DNA of 64,000 nucleotides from Leptolyngbya sp. Cla-17 (GCF_016807185.1 NZ_JAEVYN010000002.1:1482528-1546527), one strand, 5' to 3'. Shown: positions 17,559-26,617, numbered from the stretch's first letter. Numbers and translations: made by a program. The notes: a model not told the origin generated them from the letters alone.

Positions 17559-19271
17559 CGGCTACCAACATAAAGCGGGACAGCAATGCCCTGAGCAGGT
17601 AGAATTGGCCTCATCATGGAAAAACCCTGTGACTAAGCGCGAGGGCAAGTATCCTACCCTCAAGAGTTAAATGAGGGAACGGATGAGACTCAATATACGA
17701 GAACGGTGTCAAAAAGTCTTCCAAGCATTTTCTGCAAAAGGACCCCTGACGATTCGAGCCATTGCTCAGGCAACCGGAATTTCCAAGAGTAGTGTGCATC
17801 GACATCAGCAAGCCATGACGCGTCGGCATCAGTATCCAGAGTCAAGGGTGTGGGAGAGTGCCATCGGAGCGCAGTGGTTAAAACGGCTGGTGGTTGCCAC
17901 GGTGTTTATCTTCTGCTTCAAGCGAGGAGTGGGCTGTGAGAGCTTAGCTGAGTTCTTCCGACTGCTGGGACTAGAACAACAGGTGGGGGTTTCCGTTAGC
18001 TCCTTGCGCCAGATTCGTACCCAGATGGAGACGCAAATTCTGGACTATCAACGTCTGCAACAGTCTCAGTTGGAGCACCCTCAAACGCCGGTTGAAGCGT
18101 GTGTCAGCGTCGATGAAACGTTCCTTGACCAGGTAGTGTTAGTCCTGTTGGACTTACCCAGTGGCTTCATCCTGGTGGAGGAGATGTCCCAAGACTATCG
18201 CTACGAAACCTGGCAACAGCATACCCAGCAAGCGTTGAGCAAACTAGGGTTGAACATCCATTACTGTGTCAGTGACCGAGCCAAAGCCTTGGTCAAACTT
18301 GCGCTTGATGAACTGGGGTGTCCGAGTATCGCCGATCTGTTTCATGCGTTGCGGGAACTGTCGCAAGGGATAGGCAGTGAGTTGTCTGAACACCTGTTTC
18401 GAGTCAACCGACGACTGCGCGAGTTGGATGACTCGACAGCAAATGCCTCCTTAAAGCAGCAACTGCAAGTCCAGCAAAGTGGGTTAGAGCAGGCTCAAAC
18501 CCAATACCGATCCATCTTGCATCAACTGACGACCACGCTCCATCCTTTTGCGATTCGGTTGGGCATTCCTCAGACGAGCAAAATGGTTGAATCTGAATTC
18601 CAGCAGCAAGCGACCACCCTGCGCACCCTGAAACAAACCGATCAACTGTCAGATAAACCGGGCAGTCTCTCCAAGTTTGAGCGTCAACGGCACGACTTGG
18701 CAGCCGTGGTTGACCTCTGGTGGAAGTGGGTCGAGCAAAGCTTGAGCGTTCGAGACTGTGAGCGATCCACGGGCGATTGGGTGAAGCAACACCTGTTGCC
18801 GGTCCACTACTGGCACCAGCAAAGTGTTCGCACGAAAAACCCAACCCTTAAGGCTGCTTACCAAATCGCGGCCCAACACGCTCAAGCCGCGTTAATGCGC
18901 CACCCTATCACCACGGCGATGTCTTGTGAGCAGTTCACCCAGTGGCAAACTTGGGCAACCTCGATGGTGACTAAATTCCAACGAACCTCTTCTCCGGTTG
19001 AAGGACGCAACGGCTACCTGAGTCAGATTCATCACAATCGCCGAGGTTTATCGACCCGACGCTTACGGGTGATGACCACGATCCACAACTTCCACCTCCA
19101 ACGCTCTGATGGCTCGACAGCGGCTGAACGTCTTTTTGGTAAACCCTCTCCTGACCTCTTCGAGTGGCTAGTTCAACAGATGCCAGTCCTCCCGCAAGCG
19201 CGGCGCGGCAAAGCTGCTGCCAAAGCTAGAACTCCCTTCCTACCCACTGTCCCGGCTTAAATCGGTAGCCG
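17559..19271 (+). mobile_element. insertion sequence with DUF6399 transposase, 25-bp inverted repeats and 5-bp target duplication
   Basis: The left end 17559-17583 and the right end 19247-19271 (read inward on the minus strand) match at 20 of 25 positions; both start CGGCTACC and end CGGGACAG. Directly outside both ends is TTTAG (17554-17558 and 19272-19276), a 5-bp target duplication. The 1713-bp element holds a single gene. The right repeat overlaps the gene's last codons, so the stop codon lies inside the inverted repeat. I do not recognise a named IS family for it. Confidence 0.82.
17671..19260 (+). CDS. DUF6399-type transposase
   Basis: A 529-residue protein. Residues about 5-55 are a helix-turn-helix (GPLTIRAIAQATGISKSSVH). 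A possible acidic triad is D148 (CVSVDETF), D201 (CVSDRAKAL) and E443 (SSPVEGRNG), with a long, partly coiled-coil insertion between the second and third (about 235-300). The region from SSPVEGRNGYLSQ through RRLRVMTTIHNFHLQRSDGSTAAERLF is what I recall as DUF6399 in cyanobacteria. The terminal inverted repeats and target duplication around the gene support a transposase role. The triad assignment is inferred from position and local context only. Confidence 0.75.
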   Translation: MRERMRLNIRERCQKVFQAFSAKGPLTIRAIAQATGISKSSVHRHQQAMTRRHQYPESRVWESAIGAQWLKRLVVATVFIFCFKRGVGCESLAEFFRLLGLEQQVGVSVSSLRQIRTQMETQILDYQRLQQSQLEHPQTPVEACVSVDETFLDQVVLVLLDLPSGFILVEEMSQDYRYETWQQHTQQALSKLGLNIHYCVSDRAKALVKLALDELGCPSIADLFHALRELSQGIGSELSEHLFRVNRRLRELDDSTANASLKQQLQVQQSGLEQAQTQYRSILHQLTTTLHPFAIRLGIPQTSKMVESEFQQQATTLRTLKQTDQLSDKPGSLSKFERQRHDLAAVVDLWWKWVEQSLSVRDCERSTGDWVKQHLLPVHYWHQQSVRTKNPTLKAAYQIAAQHAQAALMRHPITTAMSCEQFTQWQTWATSMVTKFQRTSSPVEGRNGYLSQIHHNRRGLSTRRLRVMTTIHNFHLQRSDGSTAAERLFGKPSPDLFEWLVQQMPVLPQARRGKAAAKARTPFLPTVPA

Positions 19272-19568
19272 TTTAGCTTATGGAGAGCCTAGAACTTATA
19301 TCTGCTGATCAATTGAGATTCTGGGACAGTACTAAACAGGTAAGGATGCATTGTAGTGGTGGATGAAGTACCAAATTGCACCAATAGGGTAGGGTTCTCT
19401 AACTTCTTGGAAAACGATAATGTCTGAGCGTGACACCCGTTGCCGTAAGGTACAGTTAAACCGCTTAATATAGCTAGTTTTACTACTCTCCTAGCCACAA
19501 TCTTTGATTGTGCGTTAAAGGATTGTGGGCTTGGTAAAGTAGGATCAATTCTTTCCCCTCAAGAAGCT

Positions 19569-19946
19569 ATGGAATGCCGACTTTGTGGTCATCCTAAGTG
19601 TCATAAGCATGGCAAGCTGCCCAATGGACACCAACGCTATTTCTGCCCTCACTGCCAGCAAACCTTCTGTGAGAGCTTTGACACGCTGTACTACTGGCGA
19701 CGAGTGAGTCCGGAACAAGTTCAGCAGGTGCTACAAGCTCATAGTGAGGGCAGCAGCTTACGAGGGATTAGCCGAATTACAGGCTTGGCATACAACACCG
19801 TGGTCAGTATTGTTCGGGCATCGAGTGCCAAGGCTCAGCTAATTCATAACGACCAGGTCAAGCAAGTGGCAACCGCAGAGGTGAGTGCGGATGAGATGTG
19901 GTCTTTCGTGCAAAAAAACAGAAGCAATGTCTTTCCAATGAATTAG
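19569..19946 (+). CDS. IS1 family InsA-like protein (zinc-finger part)
   Basis: A 125-residue frame starting MECRLCGHPKCHKHGK. It has a CxxC...CxxC zinc finger (residues 3-31), then a helix-turn-helix (SLRGISRITGLAYNTVVSIVR) and the first catalytic aspartate in SADEMW. The frame ends eight codons after the slippery heptamer. As in IS1, this product alone would bind DNA without transposing, and a fraction of ribosomes shifting -1 would give a full-length transposase of about 276 residues. Confidence 0.88.
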   Translation: MECRLCGHPKCHKHGKLPNGHQRYFCPHCQQTFCESFDTLYYWRRVSPEQVQQVLQAHSEGSSLRGISRITGLAYNTVVSIVRASSAKAQLIHNDQVKQVATAEVSADEMWSFVQKNRSNVFPMN

Positions 19947-20398
19947 AAGTGGGAGACTGCTGGATAGGTCTGAGTTTAGCGGACTCCAGTGGACTGATTT
20001 TAGCGGCACGAGTGGGCAAGCATACAGACGAACTTATTGAGGAATTGGTAATTAGTACACAGGGAAAAACGGCTTGCAAACAGTGGAACAGTGATGACTG
20101 GGGAGGCTATGAACGAGTCCTTCCGCCTGAAATTCTGCACTATGTTGGCAAAGACAAAACGCAGCGCTTAGAGCGAACCAACGGCATCGTCCGACAACAA
20201 ACTGCTCGATGGCACCGCAGGCAAAACAAGTTCGGCAAACGGTGGGAGCAAACGAAAGTGACAACACGCTTAGTAGTCAGCTATTTCAATTGGATTTGGC
20301 GGCATAGTCGATTCAAAACAACTGCGGCTCAACGAGCAAAACTGGCTGAGCAGCCTTGGACCTGGCAGGATGTCGTTACCTACCCCACAATCCTTTAG
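19898..20398 (+). CDS. IS1 family InsB-like catalytic part, expressed by -1 frameshift
   Basis: This frame is entered from the upstream frame at 19913-19919. It carries the second aspartate (WNSDDWGGY) and the glutamate (RLERTNGIVRQQTARWHRR) of the IS1 DDE domain. The first aspartate lies in the upstream frame, so neither frame is complete alone. The nominal start at 19898 (GTG) is unlikely to be used. The stop lies 9 bp before the element's right end. Confidence 0.88.
   Translation: MVFRAKKQKQCLSNELEVGDCWIGLSLADSSGLILAARVGKHTDELIEELVISTQGKTACKQWNSDDWGGYERVLPPEILHYVGKDKTQRLERTNGIVRQQTARWHRRQNKFGKRWEQTKVTTRLVVSYFNWIWRHSRFKTTAAQRAKLAEQPWTWQDVVTYPTIL
19913..19919 (+). promoter_or_regulatory. 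programmed -1 frameshift site A AAA AAC
   Basis: In the InsA reading frame the codons run CAA AAA AAC, giving the heptamer A_AAA_AAC inside a run of seven A. This is the slippery sequence used by IS1 to make InsAB'. Slipping by one base continues as CAG AAG CAA into the InsB-like frame. Confidence 0.85.
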
Positions 20399-20591
20399 TG
20401 CACTACCCAATCTTTTTCGTCGGGTTGCGTTATGAAGATCTGCTTTCAAGTTGGGCTTGGCCGATGAAATCTATTGATACAAAAGAGAGATCGCTGGGAG
20501 CCGCCGCTTTTACTCTAAGACTTAACAAATCCCTAGCTTTGACTAGAAGGAAACTTTAAGATAAAGAAGGTAAACAAATGTAAAGTATTGC

Positions 20592-22088
20592 ATGACTGGC
20601 AAGCGGGTTCTAGTAATTGGTGCAGGTATCGGTGGTTTGACAGCAGGAGCATTGCTTGCTCAGCGTGGCTACTCCGTACTGATGTTAGAGCAGGCATTGA
20701 TGCCGGGTGGTTGTGCTTCTACATTTAAGCGACAAGGTTTCACCTTTGATGTGGGTGCAACTCAAGTAGCAGGTTTAGAACCAGGAGGGATTCACCATCG
20801 CATTTTTGCCGAATTAGAGATTGATCCACCTGCTGCAACCCCTTGCGATCCTGCTTGCGCAGTCTATTTGCCAGGAGAGACAGAACCCATTAGCGTGTGG
20901 CGTGACCCGGAGAAATGGAAGGCAGAACGACAGCGGCAGTTTCCTGGCAGTGAACCATTCTGGCAATTGCTTGCCGATCTATTTCGCTATAGCTGGGCGT
21001 TTCAAGGGCGTGATCCAGTCTTGCCGCCGCGCAGTACTTGGGATTTGCTACAACTGGTGAAAGCGGTACGCCCCAATACACTTCTAACCTTGCCCCATAC
21101 CTTTTCGACCGTGGGGGATGCTCTACGAGGATATGGACTAGAAGGCGATCGCCGCCTTAAAACCTTCCTCGATATGCAGCTTAAACTATATTCCCAGGTG
21201 GATACAGACGAAACCGCTTTGCTTTACGCAGCAACTGCATTAGCAGTTTCTCAAGAGCCGCATGGACTATTTCACTTGCAAGGTAGTATGCAGACCTTGA
21301 GCGATCGCCTGCTAGCAGCCTTTGAACGAGATGGAGGCAAGTTATTGTTGCGCCATACGGTCAAGCAAATTCATACCCAAAATGGCGGCGTTACTGGGGT
21401 TACCATTCGCAATCAGAAGGGCGAAATGTGGACGGAGTCTGCCGATCATGTTGTGGCAAACGTGACGGTGCAAAACCTGATGCAGCTCTTGGGGGATGAA
21501 GCTCCTAAAGGTTATCAGCAGCGAGTGGAAAAATTGCCACCTTCATCGGGCGCTTTTGTGATCTACCTTGGTGTGGAACAAAGCGCCATTCCGGCGGACT
21601 GTCCACCTCATTTACAATTTTTGTATGATTACGATGGGGCGATCGCCGAAAATAACTCCCTCTTTGTTTCCGTCAGCGAACCAGACGATGGTCGGGCACC
21701 CAACGGCAAGGCAACCATCATCGCCTCTTCGTTCACCGAGACTAGCCAGTGGTGGCAAGCTGATTATGATTCATTGAAACAGCGATACATTGATGAAGCG
21801 ATCGCCCATCTCAGCCAGTTTTTTAAGCTCAATGAGCAAACTATTCACCTGGTAGAAGCAGCAACACCCCGAACGTTTGCAAGATATACCGGACGCGATC
21901 GCGGTAGTGTTGGCGGCATTGGGCAGCGTATCCCTACCTTTGGACCCTTCGGCTTTGCCAACCGCACTCCCATTCAATCTCTCTGGCTAGTCGGCGACTC
22001 CACTCATCCCGGTGAGGGCACCGCAGGAGTCAGCTATGCCGCGTTAACCGTTGTCAGGCAAATCAAGAATAGCGATCAACGTAAATAA
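20592..22088 (+). CDS. crtD: carotenoid C-3',4' desaturase
   Basis: A 498-residue FAD-dependent phytoene-desaturase-type oxidoreductase. The N-terminal dinucleotide site is VLVIGAGIGGLTAG, followed by the ADP-binding glutamate (MLEQ) and PGGCAS. The C-terminal FAD motif is LWLVGDSTHPGEGTAGVSYAALTV. The sequence agrees best with the cyanobacterial CrtD family that forms the 3',4' double bond during myxoxanthophyll synthesis; other CrtI-like enzymes are possible but less likely. It begins about 185 bp after the IS1 insertion, which may have replaced or displaced its original promoter. Confidence 0.85.
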   Translation: MTGKRVLVIGAGIGGLTAGALLAQRGYSVLMLEQALMPGGCASTFKRQGFTFDVGATQVAGLEPGGIHHRIFAELEIDPPAATPCDPACAVYLPGETEPISVWRDPEKWKAERQRQFPGSEPFWQLLADLFRYSWAFQGRDPVLPPRSTWDLLQLVKAVRPNTLLTLPHTFSTVGDALRGYGLEGDRRLKTFLDMQLKLYSQVDTDETALLYAATALAVSQEPHGLFHLQGSMQTLSDRLLAAFERDGGKLLLRHTVKQIHTQNGGVTGVTIRNQKGEMWTESADHVVANVTVQNLMQLLGDEAPKGYQQRVEKLPPSSGAFVIYLGVEQSAIPADCPPHLQFLYDYDGAIAENNSLFVSVSEPDDGRAPNGKATIIASSFTETSQWWQADYDSLKQRYIDEAIAHLSQFFKLNEQTIHLVEAATPRTFARYTGRDRGSVGGIGQRIPTFGPFGFANRTPIQSLWLVGDSTHPGEGTAGVSYAALTVVRQIKNSDQRK

Positions 22089-22150
22089 AAAAGATAGGAA
22101 AAAGGTAAATTAATTACACTTAACGCTGCGAGTTTCGCCGACTTTGCTTT

Positions 22151-23536
22151 TTAGGAGCGCACTCGATAGCGATGCCGACGAAGCAGAAAATCAGGAACAT
22201 CCATTTTTGGTCCTTTGAGGGATAGGGCAGAGCAATCGCCCTCTATTTCTACAGCGTCAGCCGTTGCTGTTTGAAGAATGACTAAGATCTCTGACAGTTC
22301 AGCTGAAGAATTTGGCAGCACTTCGATGAGTTCTTTAAGACGGCTTAAATAGTCGTGACCATTGTGATGGCGATCCTTCCAATGTTGAATTGCTGTTTCA
22401 TATTCACTGGCTTGCTGAGCTTGCTTGAGGATTTGCTCCTGCATATCTGCGGTCTGATGTTCTAATTCGGCAATACGAGTTTGGTGGCGATCGCGCGTTT
22501 GCTCAAGCTCCTGACAAAAATGCTGAAGCATGGCTTGAGTAGTGGTTTGTTTTGATAGCTGAATTTCTAACTCTTGAATTTTGCATTGCGCCGTAAACAG
22601 TTCCTGCTCTAAAGGGCTATCACTAGCAAGAGATCTCGCTGAATGGGTCTGTTGCAAGGTATCAATCATTGCTTGTTGTTCTTGCAATGCAATGTGAGCC
22701 CGGTGTAATTCCATTTCTAGTTGTTCAATAGCTGCTTGGCGCTTCGTTAAATGTTGCCCCAGTTCCAACAGATTTGGTTGCAGTTGCTCATGTGAAATAG
22801 TTGAATCAGCTAAATCTACGTCAAGCGATTGAGAAAAACTTTCTAGATTTTGCTGACCCTCAAGTGTGGGGTACAGTTTAGCTAGCCAATCCAAATAGGT
22901 TTGTTGCGCTTGAGTTTCAGCGCGATCGCTATGAATGCGAAGCCACAAGCGTTTTAAATTGGTTTGCTGACCTTCTGCCAGATCTTCAAGCGATAGCAAC
23001 AACTCCTGAAAGGACTGAGTTTCACCTTCAGTTTGATTTTCATAAGCTTCTAGGGCTAGCTGCTGCTGGGATAATCGCCGCTTTAGCTGAGTAATGGCTT
23101 GCTGCTGAATATTAGCGATTTCCTCGGTTGAGGCTAATTGAGCCTCGAGAAACCATTGGTTAACCAGTTGAAGCCGGAGATCTGCTCCCGATGACACTGA
23201 TTGATCTAAAGCCTGCTCTAAATCATGAATGCGTTTAGCTTGCTCGTGAACCAATGATCTCAGGGCAGATAATTCATCTTGTGAAATATCTGGGTCAAGC
23301 GGTAGTGGTTTAGCACCCTGATCCAATTCACTTTCTGAAATTGAGATTTGATTGAAAAGAGGAGTCGCTAAAGATTCATCATTACTGGATCTGAATGGCA
23401 GTGAGATTTCCTCAAGATCCAAACAAAGCTGCTCAGAGTCATTAGATTTGGCGAGCGGCGGCATACTGGAACCGATGGTTGGGAAGCTATTTTCTTCTAT
23501 AGATCGCGAACTGCGAACTAAACTTGGTTCAGTCAC
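22151..23536 (-). CDS. long coiled-coil protein, unknown function
   Basis: A 461-residue protein. The first 85 residues are acidic, low in structure and rich in Ser/Pro. Residues about 85-405 are nearly continuous predicted coiled coil with glutamine-rich heptads (QQQAITQLKRRLSQQQLAL; LEHQTADMQEQILKQAQ). The C-terminus ends in a short basic segment (DFLLRRHRYRVRS). There is no membrane segment. I do not recognise a family. It is followed upstream on the same strand by the DUF5340 gene, separated by a perfect 12-bp-stem hairpin. A structural or scaffolding role is a guess. Confidence 0.75.
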   Translation of the reverse strand: MTEPSLVRSSRSIEENSFPTIGSSMPPLAKSNDSEQLCLDLEEISLPFRSSNDESLATPLFNQISISESELDQGAKPLPLDPDISQDELSALRSLVHEQAKRIHDLEQALDQSVSSGADLRLQLVNQWFLEAQLASTEEIANIQQQAITQLKRRLSQQQLALEAYENQTEGETQSFQELLLSLEDLAEGQQTNLKRLWLRIHSDRAETQAQQTYLDWLAKLYPTLEGQQNLESFSQSLDVDLADSTISHEQLQPNLLELGQHLTKRQAAIEQLEMELHRAHIALQEQQAMIDTLQQTHSARSLASDSPLEQELFTAQCKIQELEIQLSKQTTTQAMLQHFCQELEQTRDRHQTRIAELEHQTADMQEQILKQAQQASEYETAIQHWKDRHHNGHDYLSRLKELIEVLPNSSAELSEILVILQTATADAVEIEGDCSALSLKGPKMDVPDFLLRRHRYRVRS

Positions 23537-23578
23537 TTAGAACCCCCAAAGACAGTAAGTAGCCTTTTACCGGAGCCG

Positions 23579-23605
23579 CAAGATCGTTTTCTTAAAACGA
23601 TCTTG
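23579..23605. repeat. perfect 12-bp-stem intergenic hairpin
   Basis: CAAGATCGTTTT (23579-23590) pairs perfectly with AAAACGATCTTG (23594-23605) around a CTT loop. It lies between the DUF5340 gene and the coiled-coil gene, both on the minus strand. There is no T run beyond either arm, so it may be a weak terminator, an RNA stability element or a protein-binding palindrome. Confidence 0.6.
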
Positions 23606-23661
23606 ATGAGTAAGCAGAAATAAGCATATTGAAATCTTGCTATTCTACTGCATTCGTCAGA

Positions 23662-23934
23662 TTATTCTGGGTGCAAGCTGAGAAGATCTTTAGATACTAG
23701 ATCATTTTGTGCAGTTGCGTTGAGCGACCACCGATAGTCAATTGGTAAGTGCTGGCGCTCACAGGCTTCCTCCAACCGTTTTTGCTGCGACACAGCTTTG
23801 CGCAAGGTAATAATAAGCTGCTGCACCTGATCATGGATACCCGGTTTTTGAGCCACTGCGGACATTGTTTGACGTTCTAGCATCTGTAGGAGTAGTTCAT
23901 AGTGAATGTGCGATGGCAGAGGGATCGGTTCCAT
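23662..23934 (-). CDS. DUF5340 family small protein
   Basis: A 90-residue protein (MEPIPLPSHIHYELLLQMLERQT...). The conserved N-terminus, the repeated QK/LEEACE helix and the DYRWSL motif match my memory of DUF5340, a short family found across cyanobacteria with no known function. The fold appears all-helical, without membrane segments or cysteines suggesting a metal site beyond a single Cys. It lies between trpC and the coiled-coil gene on the same strand. Confidence 0.75.
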   Translation of the reverse strand: MEPIPLPSHIHYELLLQMLERQTMSAVAQKPGIHDQVQQLIITLRKAVSQQKRLEEACERQHLPIDYRWSLNATAQNDLVSKDLLSLHPE

Positions 23935-24041
23935 GGGTGACCTAACTTGCTGAAGTGTTCAAAAATAAATGAGGGGGAGGGACAGAAAAATTTAGATTGA
24001 ATGGGCTATACGGTAGCTAACTCAAATTCTTTTCAAAACAA

Positions 24042-24962
24042 TTAAGAATCCGATTTGGGCAGCGCAGATTCAGTATTTAAAGATCGCAAGAGCGTGGCAA
24101 GAGCAATCCCTGGATCTGGCTGTTTCATCAGCGATTCACCCATTAACACTGCACTTGCACCTGCTTGATTCACTCGGTTTAAATCGGCAGAGGTATGAAG
24201 CCCTGACTCGCTGACCATTAGAATCTGGCGATCGCGGATCTGCTGATTTCGATTAGATAACAACGTGCAGGTTGTTTGCAAGTCAACAGAGAAATCTTGC
24301 AAATCTCGATTGTTGATGCCAATCAGATCGACATCTTCCAGCGCTAAGACTCGATCCAGTTCCTCCTGAGTATGGACTTCAATCAGGGCGGTAAGCCCCA
24401 GCGATCGCGCAATCTTTATGAAGTATGGCAGATCTTGATCCGACAGGATGGCAGCGATGAACAATACGGCGTCAGCTCCATGAACTCGCGCATAGAACAT
24501 TTGGTAAGGATAAAGAATAAAATCTTTGCATAGCAGCGGTAAATTCGTTGCAGCCCGAATTGCCGCTAAATACTCAAAGCTGCCCTGAAAAAATTTTGAG
24601 TCAGTTAAAACAGATAGGCAGGTTGCGCCGCCCTGTTCATAGGCTTGGGCGATCGCCACTGGGTCAAAATCCTCTCGAATCACTCCTTTGCTGGGAGAAG
24701 CCTTTTTTACCTCTGCAATTACCGCAGGCTGTGTAGTTGATTGCTGCAAAGCCGCTAAAAAATTGCGCACGGGAGGAGCAGTCAGCATCCTTTTGCGAAG
24801 CTCCACAAGCGGCACTGCTTCCCTCAACTGGTCAACCTCAGTTTCCTTATGCCAAACAATTTCTTCCAAAATATTTTGTGGAGCCGCATCATCTGCTTTG
24901 ATTTGGTAGCGCAAGTACTCTACGGCAATAGCAGGGTTGGGAGGACGACGACGAATTTGCAT
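24042..24962 (-). CDS. trpC: indole-3-glycerol phosphate synthase
   Basis: A 306-residue (beta/alpha)8 enzyme of tryptophan synthesis that closes the indole ring of carboxyphenylaminodeoxyribulose phosphate. Visible family motifs are AEVKKASPSKGVI (catalytic lysine and phosphate contacts), LLCKDFILYPYQ, IGINNRDL, MVSESGL and AVLMGESLM. The N-terminal 25 residues (MQIRRRPPNPAIAVEYLRYQI) are the extension normal for cyanobacterial TrpC. As is common in cyanobacteria, it is not in a trp operon. Confidence 0.97.
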   Translation of the reverse strand: MQIRRRPPNPAIAVEYLRYQIKADDAAPQNILEEIVWHKETEVDQLREAVPLVELRKRMLTAPPVRNFLAALQQSTTQPAVIAEVKKASPSKGVIREDFDPVAIAQAYEQGGATCLSVLTDSKFFQGSFEYLAAIRAATNLPLLCKDFILYPYQMFYARVHGADAVLFIAAILSDQDLPYFIKIARSLGLTALIEVHTQEELDRVLALEDVDLIGINNRDLQDFSVDLQTTCTLLSNRNQQIRDRQILMVSESGLHTSADLNRVNQAGASAVLMGESLMKQPDPGIALATLLRSLNTESALPKSDS

Positions 24963-25107
24963 AGAGCAGAAGACAGGGATTTAGAGGACAGAGAATGAGA
25001 AATTGAAGGAAAGACTCAGGCTAGCCAGTAGCAAGCTATTCGATAGCGTAGCGTAACTTGGGGCAGGGATACAGAAGCTCAGATCCTGAAACCTAGCCCC
25101 TAGTTTT

Positions 25108-26541
25108 TTAGTGCGTTCCTACCGCTCGTTTATAAGCCTCATCCAACACTTCTGAAAGAGTGGGATGAGCATGAACCAAGAAAGCAAGGGAATGAACCGA
25201 TTGACGATTGGCGATCGCGTTGGCGGCTTCTTGAATGAGATCCGAGGCGTGCAGCCCAAAAATGTGAACACCTAGCACTTCACCCGTATCTTTCCGAAAA
25301 ATGACTTTTGCAAGCCCTTCAGTTTCGCCTTCGGCGATCGCCTTTGCATTTCCCTTAAAGTAAGTTTTTGCCACACCAACCTCAAACCCTTCTGTCGCGG
25401 CTTTTTCCTGAGCGATTGGCTCTGTCATGCCGACAAAACCAATTTCGGGATGGGTGAAGGCGGCAGCAGGAATGCTGTGGTAATCAACGATGCGAGGTCG
25501 CCCACAAATCGTTTCGATCGCGGCAACTCCCTGAGCCGATGCGGTATGCGCCAGCATCATTTTGCCAGTGGCATCACCGATCGCCCACAAATGCGGCAGC
25601 GGTTGCCCATCTTTGACCACTGCCAAATAATCATCGACAGGGATAAAGCCGCGCCGATCGAGTTCAACGCCAACCGTTTCCAGTCCCAGGTCTTTAGTAT
25701 GGGGAATGCGTCCTGTGGCAATCAGACAGGCATCCACTTCCAAAACTTCCACTACTTCTTTTGTTTTGGCATCTGCCAGTTCAATCACCACGGGCGATCC
25801 AGGAATCACCCGTTTTGCCAAGATACCAACCTTTGTTTCGATATCTCGTGGGGTAATCAGCACTCGCTGAGCCAACTTTGCCACATCGGGATCAAACCCG
25901 GGCATCAGATGATCCAGCGCTTCGATCAAGGTAATTTCGCAGCCCAGAGCCGAGTAAACATCTGCAAATTCCAGCCCAATGTAGCCACTGCCCACGATCG
26001 CAATCCAAGGCGGCAATGATTCTAACCGCACCGCATCATCGCTGGTGAAAACGGTTTTGCCATCAATTTCGACACCGGGCGGCACAAAGGGCACAGATCC
26101 GGGAGCCAAAATAATATCTTTAGCCGTGACAATGCGATCGCCATCGGGCGTGGCAATGGTCACTTTTTGCATGGCAGTGACTCGCGCCCAGCCTTGGATC
26201 GTCTCTACTCCAATGCGTTTGAGGCTGCCGACTAGGGCTTCTCGCTGTTTAGTAACAATAGTGTTGGCATGATTTGCGATCGCGGCTCGGTCAAACGACA
26301 CAGTTGAAAGCTCAATTCCCAACGCCTCAAGATGATGGGTATCGCGCAATTCACGCACCTTGCCAGAAGCCGCTAGCAGAGCTTTAGAGGGGATGCAACC
26401 CCGATTAACACAGGTGCCGCCCATGTCTGCTGCTTCCACAACAGCCGTTTTCAAACCACAACTGACAGCGTGTAGAGCCGCTCCATGCCCTCCTACACCT
26501 GCCCCAATAATCAGCAAATCGTAATCAAATGGATCACTCAC
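25108..26541 (-). CDS. lpdA: dihydrolipoyl dehydrogenase
   Basis: A 477-residue flavoprotein disulfide reductase, the E3 component of the pyruvate dehydrogenase and glycine cleavage complexes. Motifs: FAD site LLIIGAGVGGHGAA, redox-active disulfide GGTCVNRGCIPSK (near residue 45), NAD site IVGSGYIGLEFADV, second FAD segment LWAIGDAT, and the C-terminal interface HAHPTLSEVLDEAYKRA, which holds the catalytic His-Glu pair. Its length is normal. Confidence 0.97.
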   Translation of the reverse strand: MSDPFDYDLLIIGAGVGGHGAALHAVSCGLKTAVVEAADMGGTCVNRGCIPSKALLAASGKVRELRDTHHLEALGIELSTVSFDRAAIANHANTIVTKQREALVGSLKRIGVETIQGWARVTAMQKVTIATPDGDRIVTAKDIILAPGSVPFVPPGVEIDGKTVFTSDDAVRLESLPPWIAIVGSGYIGLEFADVYSALGCEITLIEALDHLMPGFDPDVAKLAQRVLITPRDIETKVGILAKRVIPGSPVVIELADAKTKEVVEVLEVDACLIATGRIPHTKDLGLETVGVELDRRGFIPVDDYLAVVKDGQPLPHLWAIGDATGKMMLAHTASAQGVAAIETICGRPRIVDYHSIPAAAFTHPEIGFVGMTEPIAQEKAATEGFEVGVAKTYFKGNAKAIAEGETEGLAKVIFRKDTGEVLGVHIFGLHASDLIQEAANAIANRQSVHSLAFLVHAHPTLSEVLDEAYKRAVGTH

Positions 26542-26617
26542 GTTTCTCTCCTGGTCATTCTCCCTATCTTCGGTCGGATGTTACTCATCAGACAACCTTA
26601 TTTAATGAGATTTGTCA

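Larger units (their letters stand above)
19506..20407 (+). mobile_element. IS1 family insertion sequence with 8-bp target duplication
   Basis: The ends are inverted repeats. The left starts GATTGTGCGTTAAAGGATTG at 19506 and the right, read inward from 20407, starts GGTAGTGCACTAAAGGATTG; both continue TGGG. Immediately outside is CAATCTTT on both sides (19498-19505 and 20408-20415), an 8-bp duplication of the size made by IS1 elements. The element is 902 bp and encodes InsA-like and InsB-like frames joined by a classical A AAA AAC frameshift site. Confidence 0.9.

Noticed and set aside
19569..20398. Calling the IS1 transposase a frameshifted pseudogene
   Set aside because: The shift occurs exactly at the A_AAA_AAC heptamer used by IS1, the ends and the target duplication are intact, and the catalytic residues are all present.
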